Positions 8,939-22,300 of a stretch of DNA of 43,191 nt are shown in pieces. A program made the translations under genes and the position numbers. Numbering within the stretch: the first letter of the stretch is position 1; each line of letters starts with the position of its first letter. Under the pieces are notes generated by a model that was not told the origin of the DNA, did no database searches, and saw nothing but the letters and a program-made list of their open reading frames with translations. The stretch is from Podochytrium sp. JEL0797 (taxonomy: Eukaryota > Chytridiomycota > Chytridiomycetes > Chytridiales > Chytriomycetaceae), in NCBI GenBank assembly GCA_027596195.1, contig JADGJG010000109.1:1-43191 (forward strand), read 5' to 3'.

Positions 8939-11123
8939 TCACTCTTCCGAAATCGATTGAATACTCGCGCAACTGCCTTTACTCCCCTTCCACCTCTCCG
9001 TCACCATCGCAATCTCAGACAACTGTCTCGACCCACCGCCACCCACCGCCATCACACCCCCACCACCATTCAAAATCGATCCCCGCCTCGAAGCCGCCAC
9101 CGCCGCCGTAAGATTATTAATCGACGCTTGTCTCGAAACGCTCCTCGACGCGATTCTCGAAGCGATGATTGAACCGTGTCGCCCGGAGTCTTCGACGGCT
9201 GGGGTTGGTTTAGTAGTTGGCGGGCCGTAGGCGAGAAGGAGGGCGGCTTGGAGGGCTGATTCTTCTTTGGCGCGGTGCAGGAGGATTTGGTCGAGTTTTT
9301 TTTGGACGAGGCCGCCCATTTTTTCGCGGGGTTTCGGCTTTGGTGAGGGATTGTTTGAATCAGTACAGCTGGAAATCTGATAATGAAGACTCAACGTTTT
9401 TCTCGGCCCCTCTTTTGAGCATGTAATCGTTCCAGAGGGAGGGTTGCGTGTACCAACTCCCGTATTGGGGTCGTCTGTGTCCCGGATCGTGCTTTTGAAA
9501 CGCGAAGCTGAAATCTCCTATTGAATCGCCGCCAAAAAAACGCGTTAGCTGCTCCGCGTTGATCAAAACACCAATCCAACTTACTCAACCCTCCATCCGC
9601 CTCCTCCACTTTAATCGTCTCCACCCTCGCCTTCACATCCACCCCCAAATTCTGCTTCAAACTCTGCACAAGCGCAACGGGCGGGTTCGTCTCCTGCATC
9701 ACGTTCAACCGGATACTCAGCTTCGTCTCCGTATTCACCGGTTTGCACGCGTTTAAGAGGACATCAAACTCGCCGTATTGCGAGTCCTGTTGCGGGGATA
9801 ATTCGTTCGTGAGGGTGGGCGGGATGTTGAGGTTAAGGAGGTTGGAGGATTTGTGGTCTGCAGTGGTTCCCGGAGGCAGGAGGGAGTGTTGGTCTGAGAG
9901 GGAGGAGAGGGAGTCGGGTGGTGGGGGGTCAATGGTGGATTTGGAGGGGATTAAGGGTTTGTAGAGGGATTGGATCGTGTTGGGGGTGATGGTGGGGAGG
10001 TTTTGGGTGAGGTTGATGGGAGCGTTGAGCATGTTTTGGGACCAGTCGTAGAGCGATTTTGTTACTATTTCAAAGGGGGGTTAGCTGTGAGATGGAAAAG
10101 GAGATTCTTTTTCACCTCGTTTCATTTCTTCGTATCCTGGCGGATTCTCGGCGTCTTGCTGGTTCTCTATGATTCCCGATGATTCTGTGCTCAGAGAAGT
10201 ATTGTTGCTACTTGCTGGTTGTTCAGGTTTTTTGACCATTTTGCTATATTTCATGCGCGGGGTGATTTCGACTTTGGCTTTCGACCGACACTGAAGGGAC
10301 GCGTTTGATGGGTTGGCCTCACCGTTTTCATCCTATAAAATAATGTGACTTTGGTAAATATTTTTCTTCTCGAATGACTCGCTTGTTTTGGGGCGGTGGA
10401 AGGGAGTCAAACACGAACCTCTTCTCTCTCCTTCTCCTCATCAATCCGCTTCAACTCCACCCTCTCCGCCTCCTCCCTCATCCTCTCCTTCTCTCCAAAC
10501 AACACATGCGGGTGGATCAGAAACTCGGGGACAACAATCTCCGCGGGGTTCACAAACGATTCGCTCGCGAGACCGGACGTGGATGTCTCCTTCTTTTCGA
10601 TTTTGGAAACGTGCAGGCGGTGGTTGAGGACGCGTAGGTGGTTGTTTTTGGAAACGAGTTGGAGAACGGAGGAGCGTTGATCTTGTGTCAATCCTTCGAA
10701 GCGGGCATCCTTCAGAAATCGGAATCGACAGACGCGGCCGAAATGATTATAGAAGGCGTCAGTTTCGAAGTGTGTATTTTCTAAGAATCCAAAAAAGCTC
10801 ACCATTTCCATCCGCACGCGTTCTTCAATCTCTCGAACGCGTCCTCGGGCTCGTTGCACGCGAGGGTATACGAGTGTTTTGGCAGTTTCTTTTGTGATGA
10901 GGACTTCGGTGGGATGTGAAGGATGTAACAGAAGCGTGTCGCCGAGTCGTTCGGTTGGGTCGGTTACGGTTCGCATTTCGGTGTAATGGAGACTGGGGGA
11001 TGGTTGTTGGTTTTAGAGAGACTGCAGAGCAGGTGGTAAATTTTACCTGATGGAGGGGAGTTTGTTGGGGGTCCAAGGCCTGCGACCGTGATTGTGCCTT
11101 CGGATGGTGGAGGTGCCTGTCAT
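8939..11123 (-). CDS. Unrecognised 622-aa protein
   Basis: Six exons (11047-11123, 10419-10992, 10116-10332, 9585-10064, 9396-9517, 8939-9337) join in frame with GT-AG borders. The N-terminus is basic (MTGTSTIRRHNHGRRPW). Then come a conserved-looking globular stretch near residue 110 (GRVCRFRFLKDARFEGLTQD), a charged Glu/Arg helix (EKERMREEAERVELKR), and a Pro/Ser-rich linker. A second folded segment follows (YGEFDVLLNACKPVNTETKL, then SFAFQKHDPGHRRPQYGSWY). The tail is Ser/Gly-rich. A GTGAGC inside exon 2 (after residue MEM) could mark another intron, but the frame is open through it. I cannot name the family; given the likely flagellated organism, an axonemal protein is possible but unproven. 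It lies 264 bp downstream of RFC5 on the same strand. Confidence 0.7.
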
Positions 11124-11387
11124 TTCTCAATTTCGGCAGATTTTTTCTCCGACCCGCCCAGCTGAACCTTTTTCGCCTCATCTTCTCATCAGTTTGAGGA
11201 AACCTAGTGGATGAGGAAGAAACTGCGGGTGTGGGAGAAGCCTTTGCATTTTTTGACGCATGGAATGGACTTCGGTGTAGATGCCTAGACGGGCGACAGA
11301 CCAAGAGAGTTTCGATGCGTATTTTATATTCAGAGTCAGGTACAAGCAGTTCCAGCAATCTCCCCCCTCCCACTCCACTCAAAATCA

Positions 11388-13443
11388 TCACCCAGACCCC
11401 GCCAAATCACACGCAATCTTGAACCCACCCACCAAACTCGCCAACTGAATCTTCTCACTACACCCCATCGTCAAATTGTACTCCACGTCGGCGAGCTTGA
11501 TGAGCAGGAAACTCCGGACTTTGGGCGGGAGTTCCATGGTTTGGAGCGTCGAGTGGAGTTCGCCGATAATGTCGGAGAGGGCGAGGCCTTTGTCGGTTTT
11601 GAGGGCGCGGATGTCTGTTGGTGGAAGGATCGTGTCAGTGATGGCTTGATTTCGAAAGGAATCCCTTCATAACTCACTCGAATAAGACATTTCAAAAGTC
11701 TCGCCAAACAACCAATCGGCGATTTTGACAATATCCCCCGGCACGGGCGCGCCCACACAAGTGTAGACTGAGACTTCGTCCGCGACGGGGTACGCGGCGT
11801 GCACGGCTTGGAGAATGTTGAGCATGCGACGCATGTCTCCTTTTGAGAGTTTGAGGAGGGCTTTGCGGCCGGATTCTGTGATGTTGACGCTGTATTGTCG
11901 TTTGTTTAGCGATATCGTCCACGAGGAATCTCGAAATGAGGATCGTGTGGAATCCACCACTTGCTAACTACATTGTGATCAATCGTCCTTTCCTCCGTCT
12001 CGATACGTAACTCGCTCATTTTCGTCGCAGCTTCGCTGAGCTACTCGTCGAGTGACATGGACGCGCTCCTGAACAAATGGCGCCAAATCACGCCTCACGC
12101 ACGCGTCCACGCTCTCTGCGCGAGCCCTGCTCGCTTCTGTCAGCCCATCGCGTCGAATAGCACCGTACGCAGTGCTGCGCGCGCTCTACGCGAGCCTTGC
12201 TCGCCCTCGCCCTCAACCTCGGTCCATCGCACCGATTAGCACCGCACGCACGCGCTTCACGCGATCTGCGCGAGCCTTGCTCGCCCTCGCCTTGCTTCCG
12301 TCAATCCGTCAAACTCAATAGCACCACATGCACGCGTCCGCCTGCTGCGCGCGCCCTGCTCGAGCCATGCTCACTTCGCTCAGTCCATCGCACCGAATAG
12401 CACCGCACGCACGCGTCCACGCGTTGTGCGCGAGCTTCGCTCGCCCTCACCCTCGCTCCGCTGCACTCTCGATCGTAACCATTTCACCAACAACGTCAAG
12501 CCAATAAACTCACTTTTCAGCCTCGACAACATGATCCAAACGCACGCGAATAAACTCTTGCGGAATCGGGGCGAATCGAAACTTGGTGCAACGCGACTGG
12601 AGTGCCGGAATGATTTTGCTCACGTAATTGCAGACGATGCAAAATCGGACGTTTTGAGTGTACTTTTCGACGATTCTTCGCAACGCGTTTTGGGCCACGG
12701 TGGTCATTGCGTCGGCTTCGTCGAGGATGATGAGTTTGAATCCGGAGCTGGTATTGTTATAGGTTTAAAGGGAATGAGGATTCGAGTGGGAATTCAAGAG
12801 CACAAGGAATAGGGAACCTGAAAATCTTTTTTGTGCTCGCAAAGTTTTTGATTTGATCTCTCACAACATCGATTCCTCTGTCGTCGGAGGCATTGAGCTA
12901 ATTCAATGTGAGCAACAGAAATACGTTACTAAACAATCGGGTTACCTCGAGAATCATTGCCTTGTATCTTGGGCCGTACAGCTTCCGTGCACACGCGAGA
13001 ATCATGGAAGTCTTTCCGGTTCCCTGTTTGCAACTATTGAGCGATCCTTCAATACTATCACGGTAACTTACTGGAGGACCGTAGAACAGCAGATGGGGAA
13101 GCTTGTTTTCGTCAATGAACTTGCTGACTGCGGGTTGGGTTCAGAAGCGATTCGTATTGCATTAGACGGTACGCACCACTTCCAATAATGTCCTTGTGTG
13201 AAATGACCTCGTCCAGGGCAGAGGGCCTGTACTTCTCGACCCTATCACCAGTGGTTAATAAGAAAGTACTAGGAGCAGAGATCCTCACCAGGGCATCGAG
13301 TCCTCGACAACTCCGCCGTTCTTTGCGGGAAATAGACTGACAACCTTTTCCTTTCCCTTTCCCTTGGCGTCAAACGAGGACGTGTTTCGCAGCGGAGAAG
13401 AGGGGCGGAAATCCATCGCGGTGTCCTCATCGATGTCGCTCAT
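11388..13443 (-). CDS. RFC5: Replication factor C subunit 5 (clamp-loader ATPase)
   Basis: This small subunit of the RFC pentamer loads PCNA onto primed DNA. Eight exons (13289-13443, 13177-13241, 13072-13127, 12946-13023, 12818-12897, 12514-12747, 11678-11889, 11388-11614) give 368 aa. In order: a fungal-type N-terminal extension, WVEKYRP (RFC box), LPHLLFYGPPGTGKTS (Walker A), ELNASDDRGID, LIILDEADAMT (Walker B), NYVSKIIPALQSRCT (the SRC arginine-finger motif), GDMRRMLNILQ (sensor 2 region), and the C-terminal collar domain ending in CDLAGSG. RFC5/yeast Rfc3 is chosen over the other small subunits from the EADAMT, QSRCTKFRF and LNASDDRGID wording; Walker A is intact. Most introns are 45-80 bp, but intron 6 is 624 bp and carries a minisatellite. 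Confidence 0.95.
12085..12470. repeat. GC-rich minisatellite inside an RFC5 intron
   Basis: About five units of 78-83 bp are anchored by (G)AATAGCACCGCACGCACG near 12155, 12233, 12316 and 12395. Each also contains CGCGAGCC-TGCTCGCCCTC and CAGTCCATCGCACC. The array lies wholly within the 624-bp intron 11890-12513. Open frames across it appear to be by-products. Confidence 0.85.
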
Positions 13444-13873
13444 TTTTTTGTTTTGTTTTTGCCTTTCCGGACGAAGCGTTTCTTGGTCATCATCTTCAAT
13501 TATTCAATTCTTGTTCCTCGAGAACTAATGGTGAACTTAAAAAAAATCGATCGTCCACCGAGGGACAATCAACTGCGATTTTCGTCAAAAACCACCCTCA
13601 CCGGTCCCCAATCAACGCTCACGGAGGCCGCAATTTCTGACTGAGAAAGTAATTATCTGATTTTAAGGGCTTTGTGACCATTTCATTGTGTGGGGCGCGT
13701 CGAACGCGGGACACTTTTTGATCAACCCATTTCTCCACCACCCTCCCATTCTCCCCCGTAAAGATTGTTCAGGATAACATTATACCCCATCAGTCGCCTC
13801 GTCACTCGTTATTGAATCGAAAACACGCGATCGACCGTCACAGATATAGCCTGACACACCGCAACTTTCGAAA
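13444..13873. promoter_or_regulatory. Divergent promoter region between RFC5 and the SH3-RA gene
   Basis: 430 bp separate the two start codons, which point away from each other. It contains 5' UTRs and presumably both core promoters. No TATA box stands out. Confidence 0.5.
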
Positions 13874-16157
13874 ATGAGCGATTCAGAACCAATTGATCAA
13901 TCTTGCGTCTACGCTCTCCACACGTTCGTTGCCAATGTCGAAGGACAAGTTTGTGTCCTCAAGGGCGACTCGTTGAAACTGCTGGACGATTCGAATTATT
14001 ACTGGTGGCTTGTCAAGTGTGTGAAAACGGAGGAAGTGAGTATTTTTAAAATGGTTGCATAGTTGTGTAGAAGATCGTCATTTATGTTGAGGCAGGGGAT
14101 GCTGTTTGTGGAAAATTTGTTGAAAACGCTTGAAAGTCCCGTCTACGCGCATCACTGCAAACGTTAACACCCCCCCCCTTCACCCCAATCAGATCGGCTA
14201 CATTCCCGCCGAAAACATTGAAACCCCCTCCGAACGTCTCGCGCGTCTCAACAAATTCAAAAACGTGCAAGAAACCCTTGCCACACCCATCGACGAGGCT
14301 GAACCCCCCGCCGTCGCGGACCCCACGAAACCACGCCTCGTGTTCGCAGACAGTGCGATTGTGTTTGAAAATTATGATGATATTGATTATGATGATGATG
14401 AGGAGGAGGGGGGGGTTGGAGGGGTGGGAGAAGGGGAGGAGGAGGGAGGGGTGGAGGAGGTGAGGGACCAGGTTGTGGTTGAGAAGAAGAGTGTGAAGCC
14501 GGTGGGGACTGCTGTTTCGGCGAATCAAGGAGGATCTGTGGAGGCTAAGGATACTATCGTAGCACTGGCACCAGTATCGCAAAATCAACAGGGAAAGGAA
14601 GATGATCCCGCCAAAAAGAGGACCCCGAGTCTCACGATTGGAACAGGGTTTTTGAAGGTATATATATGATCAAGACATTCTTGTATTGTTTTGAACTCAT
14701 TAGATTTGTCCTTGTCCTCAATTTTACCGCCTTTTCATCTTTTAGAAACTGTGGAAAAAGGACGGAACTCCGGCTTCTCCCGTCTCTCCCGCCTCGCCAT
14801 CTCAATCACCGACAACGCAAGCGCCCGCTGCTCCCGGACCTGCCAAGAACGAAGCTCCCGTAAGTCCCTGTTTCCTCAGATCCCGGCCCCCCTCCAAACT
14901 CAAGAAATCCCAAACCCCCTCCCACTCACACCCAGAAAAAATTAATCAACGTTCTCCGAATCTACACTGGAAACGTTGACCTCAAAGCCACCTACAAAGC
15001 CGTCGCCCTCACCCCCGACATGACCACCTCCCAACTCCTCGAGGTGTCCCTCAAACGTTTCCGCGTACAAGGAGGCACGTCGAGCGACTACTTCCTCTCG
15101 GTCCTGTTTATGGATTCGGGTGAGAAACCGTTGGACCCAGCCGCGAACGTGTTCAACTCGTTGGAGGCGTTGAAGAACCGCAGTTTACCTGGCGTTGCGA
15201 ATTTCACAAAGTTGGAGAGTAAATCTGCGATGGGTGGTTTACTCATGAACGACGACAACATCATCAAAGTGATTATTAACAAGAAGCTGAATTTGTTTGA
15301 GAAGGACTTTCATTTGGTAAGAGTGTATCAGCTGGATGCGGAGGGGGAGGGCAGGACTTATAAAACGATTGGAGTGAATTCGGAGGCGGGGGTTGAGAGT
15401 GTGACGGAGATTGTAAAGGAGAAGTTTAAGGTTGAGTTGGACTTTGGGAAACGGTATTTTTTGAGTACCAAGATCAAGGGGGAAAGTGAGTTTGGATATT
15501 TTCTCTGCTTTCACATACCATACTCATATTAACCATGCTCTCTTTTTTGCCGCCCTCACTCACCATGAACTATCAGCCAAAGAAATCCGCCGTTCCCCAA
15601 CCGAAAAAATCGTCGACGTTCTCGCCACCAAAGACGGACACCCCATCGACCTCGAATTCATCCTCCACCACGAACCCGCGAGTCCCGAAACCATCCGCAA
15701 ATTGACCCTCGCAGCCAAAAACACGCCCAGCATCGCCACACACCCTGCAACCGGATCCAATCCCGAAGCTGGCGTTTTATCGTTTCTGGATGATGGGAGA
15801 GCGGATGCGTCTGGAAGTGAGGCGGGGACGCCTGTGGTTGGGAGGGTGATGGATTCCGGGGATGGGGAATCGGAGGATGGGAGGTCGGTGGATGGGAGGT
15901 CGGTTGTTGTGGAGCCGAGTGGGTCTGAGAGGGGGTCGATTGGGGAGGAGGCGGGGAGGTCGAGGAGTGTATCGAATCAGTCGACGGGGAGGGGTTCGGT
16001 GGAGAGTTCAAAAGAGGGGAAGGGGAAAGGAGTGGGTGTGCGTCCATTGGTTTGTTCGCGTTTTTTTTGTATGAGTTTGAAATTCGGGTTAATTTGTTTC
16101 ATGCATGCTCGCCGGAATTAGGTGACATCTCCCGAAAAGTCCAAGATGACACCGTGA
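13874..16157 (+). CDS. SH3 and tandem Ras-association-like domain scaffold
   Basis: Exons 13874-14035, 14193-14657, 14746-14859, 14936-15485, 15577-16037 and 16122-16157 give 595 aa. Residues about 10-75 form an SH3 domain (YALHTFVANVEGQV, YYWWLVK, IGYIPAENIETPSERLARLN). The 'GYIPAE-IETP-ERLARLN' ending is typical of Bud14/Tea4-type polarity SH3 domains. An acidic, low-complexity linker and a Ser/Pro stretch follow. Two ubiquitin-fold RA-like segments begin near residues 249 (LRIYTGNVDLKATYKAVALT) and 372 (VRVYQLDAEGEGRTYKTIGV). The tail is Ser/Gly-rich. The RA assignment is by pattern. The likely role is linking a Ras/Rap GTPase to cortical polarity or adhesion machinery. The last splice is ambiguous: another donor two bases upstream would continue the frame into talin. 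Confidence 0.8.
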
Positions 16158-16343
16158 GGCTTGGGGGGGGGGGGTAGGGAGGGTTTTGGGGTTGCTGTTT
16201 GCTTTGATATTTTTGCATTCTACCTTTTTCTTCTCTCTATTTACAATGGAATACGCTTTTGAACTCGCTGATATCTTGGCGGCCTTTCGGCGTTTCGTAT
16301 TCACGTCGATCTTAGTTTTTTTTCTTTGCAGCCCAGCAACGAA

Positions 16344-19300
16344 ATGTCAAATCACCACTTGCACTCGCTCAAGATCCACTGTGTGGATCAAGGAACGACC
16401 AAGACGATGCAGGTTCGTTTGGATGCGTCCCCTCTTCCGTTCGTGGACGGTCCTAAACGCGTCCCACCAAATTTTGTCACCGCGCATACCCCAAAACCAA
16501 CCCACATCAGTTCTCTGGAGCAACCTTCATCCACGACATGCTCCTCGAAATCCGCACCAAATTCTCCTCCGACTCAAACAACGGCAACAGCACACCCCTC
16601 GGACTCGATCACGGCCTTTTTTGGCCGGATACAGGAAAATGGCTCAAACCGGCCAAAGTGTTGGATTACTATGACGTTAAAACTGGGGATCTGTTTGAAG
16701 TGAAGAAGAAACATGCGCAGTTGAAGGTCAAGACTCTGGATGGGAGTGTGAAGACTGTTTTGGTGGATGAGAGTTTGGAGGTGGCGAAGTTGGTGGGGTT
16801 GGTTTGTGAGCGGATTGGTGAGTTGTTGTATGCTCTTTTGGATGTGTCTTGTGTGCTGATGGATGGGTGGGTTCGTTGCAGGAATTCACAATCCGGAGGA
16901 GTATTCCTTCGCGTTCGACGCAGTTCCGGCCAACACGCTCAAACATCAGTCGAGTCAGGGCTCAAACAGCAAAATAAGCACATCGCTTGGAAGCTTGAAT
17001 TCTCTGTTGCCGGGAATGAGCAAGGAGAAAAAGTCTTCGGAAGGCGAAGAATGTACGTCCATGGATACCGAAACGAGGGTTCGCTAACGCGCGTTTTACG
17101 TTCAATTTTGCAGCAAAATGGATGAACCCAGAACTTACCCTTCGCGAACAAGGCGTTTACGAATCCTCCGCCGTGATACTCAAAAAGAAATTTTTCTACA
17201 CGGATCAGAATATCGACCGAGACGACCCTGTTCAGTTAAACTTGTTGTACAACCAAGCCAAGGAAATGATTCTTTCTGGAAAACATCCTTGCACTTTGGA
17301 AGAGGCGGCTCAGTTTGCAGCGATTCAGTTCCAATGTCAGTTCGGAAATCATGAGGCGGATAAACATAAGGCTTCGATGATCAAGTAAATTTATTTATAT
17401 ATCGCGACCATGAATTGGATTCTCAACTTGGATTTTTGGTTAGATTGAAGGAGGTTGCACCTGTCGAATATCGAAGCAACCGCGATCTTCCGAAACGAAT
17501 TATTACCGAGCATGCGAAACTTCAAGGACTTTCAGAGTTGAATGCAAAGTTTCGATATGTTCAATTGAGTCGGTATGGTTTTGCCTCAAGTCGCAATTGT
17601 TCTAAAGCGGTCAATTCTCACAGATCGCTCAAAACTTATGGAATCACCTTCTTCCTCGTCAAAGAAAAGCATACCACCAAAAATAAGTTTGTAGATGTGC
17701 TGCTGGGTGTGACGAAACAGAGTCTCGTTCGATTGGATGCCGAGACGAAAGATGTCCTCAAGTCTTGGCCACTCACGCAATTGAGACGGTGGGCCGCTGC
17801 AGTCAATAGTTTTACACTAGATTTCGGCGACTATGCGGACGCTTACTACACGGTGCAGACCGCGGAGGGAGATCAGATTTCTCAGCTGATTGCAGGGTAA
17901 CGTGATTTGATTCTGCGAATTTCCCGGGACACTAACGCAACGTTTAGATACATTGACATTATCCTCAAGAAAAAGAAAGAAGCCGACAAAGTCCTCCACG
18001 AAGAAGATGAAGTCCTCATGACCACAGAAGAATACGTCAAGCCTGTTCGGGCCGCCACCGCCGGCATCCTCTCCACCGGACAAAAGCAAGCAACAGAAAC
18101 GCGAGTCGGAACAATCCTCTCTGCCAGCAACAGTCGCGCATTCACGAAATCCACGTACGGCTCAAGTGGGTTGGGATACGAACACGGATTCAACCCTCAA
18201 ACGATTGGGGCGCATCACTCACTCATTGACACACTGACGAACGGTCTCGCTATTCTAATGAACGCTGGACGTGATGTTGAAAACGAGATGCAGCTTCCTC
18301 CGTTGACTGATGATCCTGTTTCGCGAGAATGGAGGCAACAAACGATTGAATCGAATGTGGAGTCGGTGGCTTCTCAACTCGCATCTCACTTGGCTTACTC
18401 TGGCGCTATCGTGAATTTGCTCACGTCAGACTTTGAATCCATGGATTTTGAGTCCATAGCGCGAAGCATAAAGATTCTGACTTCCAACTTGACTCAAATG
18501 ACAAACGGGGTGAAGCTGTTGTCGGCTTTGGCGGGAAATTCGGAAGACAAGGCGAGTTTTGTGCAGAGTTCGAGGGCGGTGTATGAGTCGGCTGCTCAGT
18601 ATGTGGAGGGTCTCCAGGCTTTCGTGAGTCGTGGTGGGTCCAAGGAAACTGTGTATAGTTCTGGTCAGAACGTGGCGCTCACAACCACGGATTTACTCAC
18701 GTTGATTGGAAGACTGGAAGTATCCGAGGATACTCAAAACGAACTCTACGAACTAGCTAAATCCATCTCGCGAGCCATCGCGCATCTTGTTCAAGGAGCC
18801 AGGAAAGTCTCCGAGACCATTGCAGACCCTGACATTCAGATGCTGATTGCCACGGATGCCAAACTGGCTGCCGATATGGCGACTCAGTTGGTGGCTTGTA
18901 CGTCGGTGGTGTCTCCTGCAGTCAGTTCACAAATTTGTCTTGATCAGTTGATCGAGGCAACGGTTTTGGTGAAGGGAGTGGCGATGAAAATCTCGGATTC
19001 TTCCGTTGTTTGCAAAAAGCCAGTCTTGATTGAATCCATTCATGAGAGCGTGAAACGGGTGGAAGAGGCCGTTAATCGACTCATTGAACGCGCTAAACAG
19101 AGTGCAGCTATTTATGAAGTCGGGCCGTTGGATATTGAGTATGATCAGGTGGTTTTGTCGATCGATGGAATCATGAAACACTGTTCGACAGCGGAGGAGA
19201 TTATTTCAAGTGCAAAGGATCTGACGGTTGGATCGACTCAGTACGTCAATGCTTTGAAAAAAGTGGCTCTTGAGAAGGAAAGCGAGGATGAGAGAGAGAA

Positions 19301-22300
19301 AATGATGCTTGCGGCTCGAAACTTGGCGGAACTCACAACCAAAATGGTGACGGCAGCAAAAGAAGCGGCTCGATATCCAGGCGACAAAGATCGCGTTGCC
19401 ATTCTCCACGACACGGTCGGGTACATTCACGAGCTCGTGAACGATGCTGCAGGCCAGCAACTTCAAAAGAAAACGCTTCAAAGACTCAACAAAGCAGTCA
19501 AAGATGTTATTGGGTCTCACAATCTCTTGATCAATGCAGCCCAATCATCAGCTTCTTCCAATCGCAACCAAACTTCGCAGCTTGAATTCACTCAGCAAGT
19601 CAAACACATTTCAGAATTTTCTTTGGTTTTGGCGAGTACCGTGAAAGCCCACAGTCTCGATCCTGAGAACTTGATGTCACAGAGCAACCTGCTAATTGAG
19701 GCCCAAAAAATCATTCCAGCAATGAACTCGTTGATCCAGGCGGCTCGGGGAGTTTGTCCCACGGTTGGTGACATATCAGCACAGGCGCATCTTTCCTCGT
19801 TGGTGAACCAAACGACTGCAGATTTAGCTGCGCTCGAAAAAGCCGTGTCAAGTGCCGAGGATATCTGCTCCGGCTTGAGACTGCAATCTGCCATCTTCTC
19901 AGTTGGTTCGATTCAAAGCGAGCTCAACAGCACAGAAGAGCACCATGTCGCATTGTTTTCTAAATCGAGATTGCTTAGCGCGAACGAGCTGAACAATGAG
20001 TCCATTCCCCTCAAACTTGACAAATGCGTGAAAGACATTCAGTTGTCCATTGAAACTCTGACGGACGCCATTGCTACAGGAGATGCTAAAGTTATCGGAC
20101 AGAGCGCCTCTGAAGCAGTGTTTGCGTTACAGACAATTAATTTTACCACTTCTCTGATGGGCACCTCTCTGGGATCCGATTTGGACTTCAAACTGAGCAT
20201 CAAAAATGCGGCTTCGGGCGTTGCGGATACGCTTGCGGCCCTAATATCTTCAGCCAAATCCAGAACCGAATCAGCAGAAGAGGAATTCACTGATAATTCC
20301 CAAGAACTAGCTGCGGCAACGAAAAATGCCTTGCTTGAAATGGAAATGTGCCTTCCCGGAAAGAAGGAGCTGGGAACAGCACGGAAAGTTGTTCAGGGTT
20401 ATTCAGACACGCTCAAGGCTCAAAAATTCGACTTCAACAAATGCCCACCTGAAACATACGCCTCTGCACAAGGAAAGCTGCAAGCTGTAACTGGAGTTTT
20501 AAATACAGTGGCAAATGGTCTGTCTGCAGCAACGCGAAGTTCTCCGGCAGAATTGCAGACTGCTGCCATTGGATTCAGTGCCGCTTTCGACAATTTTATC
20601 AGCGCGGCGTGCGTGTTTAATCACAGCTGCAACAATCCGTTAGCATCAACTCAATTGCTTGAGGCCGTGTCTTCCGTTTGCAGCATGAGTGATGCACTTT
20701 TGAAATCATCGACTGGAGTTGCTTTGGACACTGGCAACGCAAGGTAGCCCCCTTTTCTCATTCGATCGCATACAACTTTCTCTAATACGGAAATTCAGCC
20801 TGCGGAACGAACTGCTCGCAAATGCTCGTAACATTGGAGATGCCTTGTCATCGGTTGTTGATTTGTGCTCGCTTCCCGCCCCCGGCCACAAAGACTGCGG
20901 GAAATCGCTGCAGATTTTGATGAACTCACTGAATCGGCTTGGTCAAATCAACGATGACCTGGGAAGCAAAGACTCGTACAACGAGTCCCTGTTCAAAATC
21001 ACGGACACGTACAAACAAATCACACCTCACTTGTCCGCACTTTCAAAGTATTCTACCACATCTGTCATCGACCCTCTAAAAATGGCGGGTGAAGTTGTTC
21101 ATATCGCGACACTAATGAATGGCATGACTGAACTGAATGCACGAGCTGCCTATTTGATCGGAATCGCGGATCCCACTTCAACTCCTGCAACACGACCAGT
21201 AATTGAGCAGAATGGATTCACACAAGCTGAATACGAAATCAAAGAAGCCTGTCGAAAACTGCTGGATCCAAACAACAAGCAGGAGGTTGTGTTGGAGCTC
21301 GCAGGCAAAGTAGCGAAGCAGACTTCGGGCCTCTGTACATTATGCAAAACAGTGTCCTCTGCAGAGAGTCCTGTTTTGCAGGCCTCGAAAATGAAGTTTG
21401 TTAACGCTGCTAAAGATGTTGCTGGAAACACCTCCAGCCTCGTTGGATCAATCAAAAAACTGGCTCTTCAAAATGACCAGCAGTCCAGAGCAGGAGTCAA
21501 ATCTGCGTCTATTCCATTGATCGAGACAGTTGAGAAGTTGGTTCAATACGCCCTGAGTGCGGAATTTTCTGGGACAGCAGCGAAAATCAGCCCTCAATCG
21601 GCTATCGCACAAAAGCCCCTGGTGGATGCCAACCGAGGAGTTATTTTGGCAAGCCAGGAAGTGGTGAATACCGTGAAGCTGCTGTGCTCCAATCCAAAAG
21701 ATTCTTTAGCGCTCAATGCTTTGACAAATGACATCCGCAGCCTCACGGACACAATTCATAGACTCATCGAAATCATAACGATAAATGCACCTGGTCAAAG
21801 AGAATGTACAGAGGCTGTTTTCAAAATTACTGAAAATATTGGTACGCTTGACGCTGCCATTATGGATGCCACTGTGAACAATTTGGAGCCAGTTGCTGGG
21901 GTCAACAAGGATGCGTTTGTCGAGACCGTTCGTGGACTGACGAGTTTGATTGAAGTTGTTGCGAGATCAGCATTATCAGATGCAGGGCAACTGATGAATT
22001 CCGTGGTTGAGCTTCCAAACAATTTCAAAAAGGTTGGGTGTATCGCTGTAGTGACAAATCGTTTCTAATTCCTCATTCATTAGTGCATTACTCTCGCTAT
22101 TGGAGTTGCGTCAATCGCTCAAGAGACCAGCACCCAGATTGAGCTACTAAATCAAGTAAAAGCTTTGAGCGAGAGTATTCAATCGTTCATGTTGACCGTC
22201 AAGAAACAATCTGGATCCTGCAATACCGCCAGCAATACTCCCAACTCACCAGAGTCTAAATTAATCGAGTCGGAGAGAGCAGGAATTCGTACCATTGTAT

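Noticed and set aside
12057..12400. Plus-strand open frames rich in Arg/Ala
   Set aside because: They are translations of the intronic minisatellite.
16158..16330. Poly-G run and a short open frame between the SH3-RA gene and talin
   Set aside because: Not in the talin frame; best explained as intron or 5' UTR.
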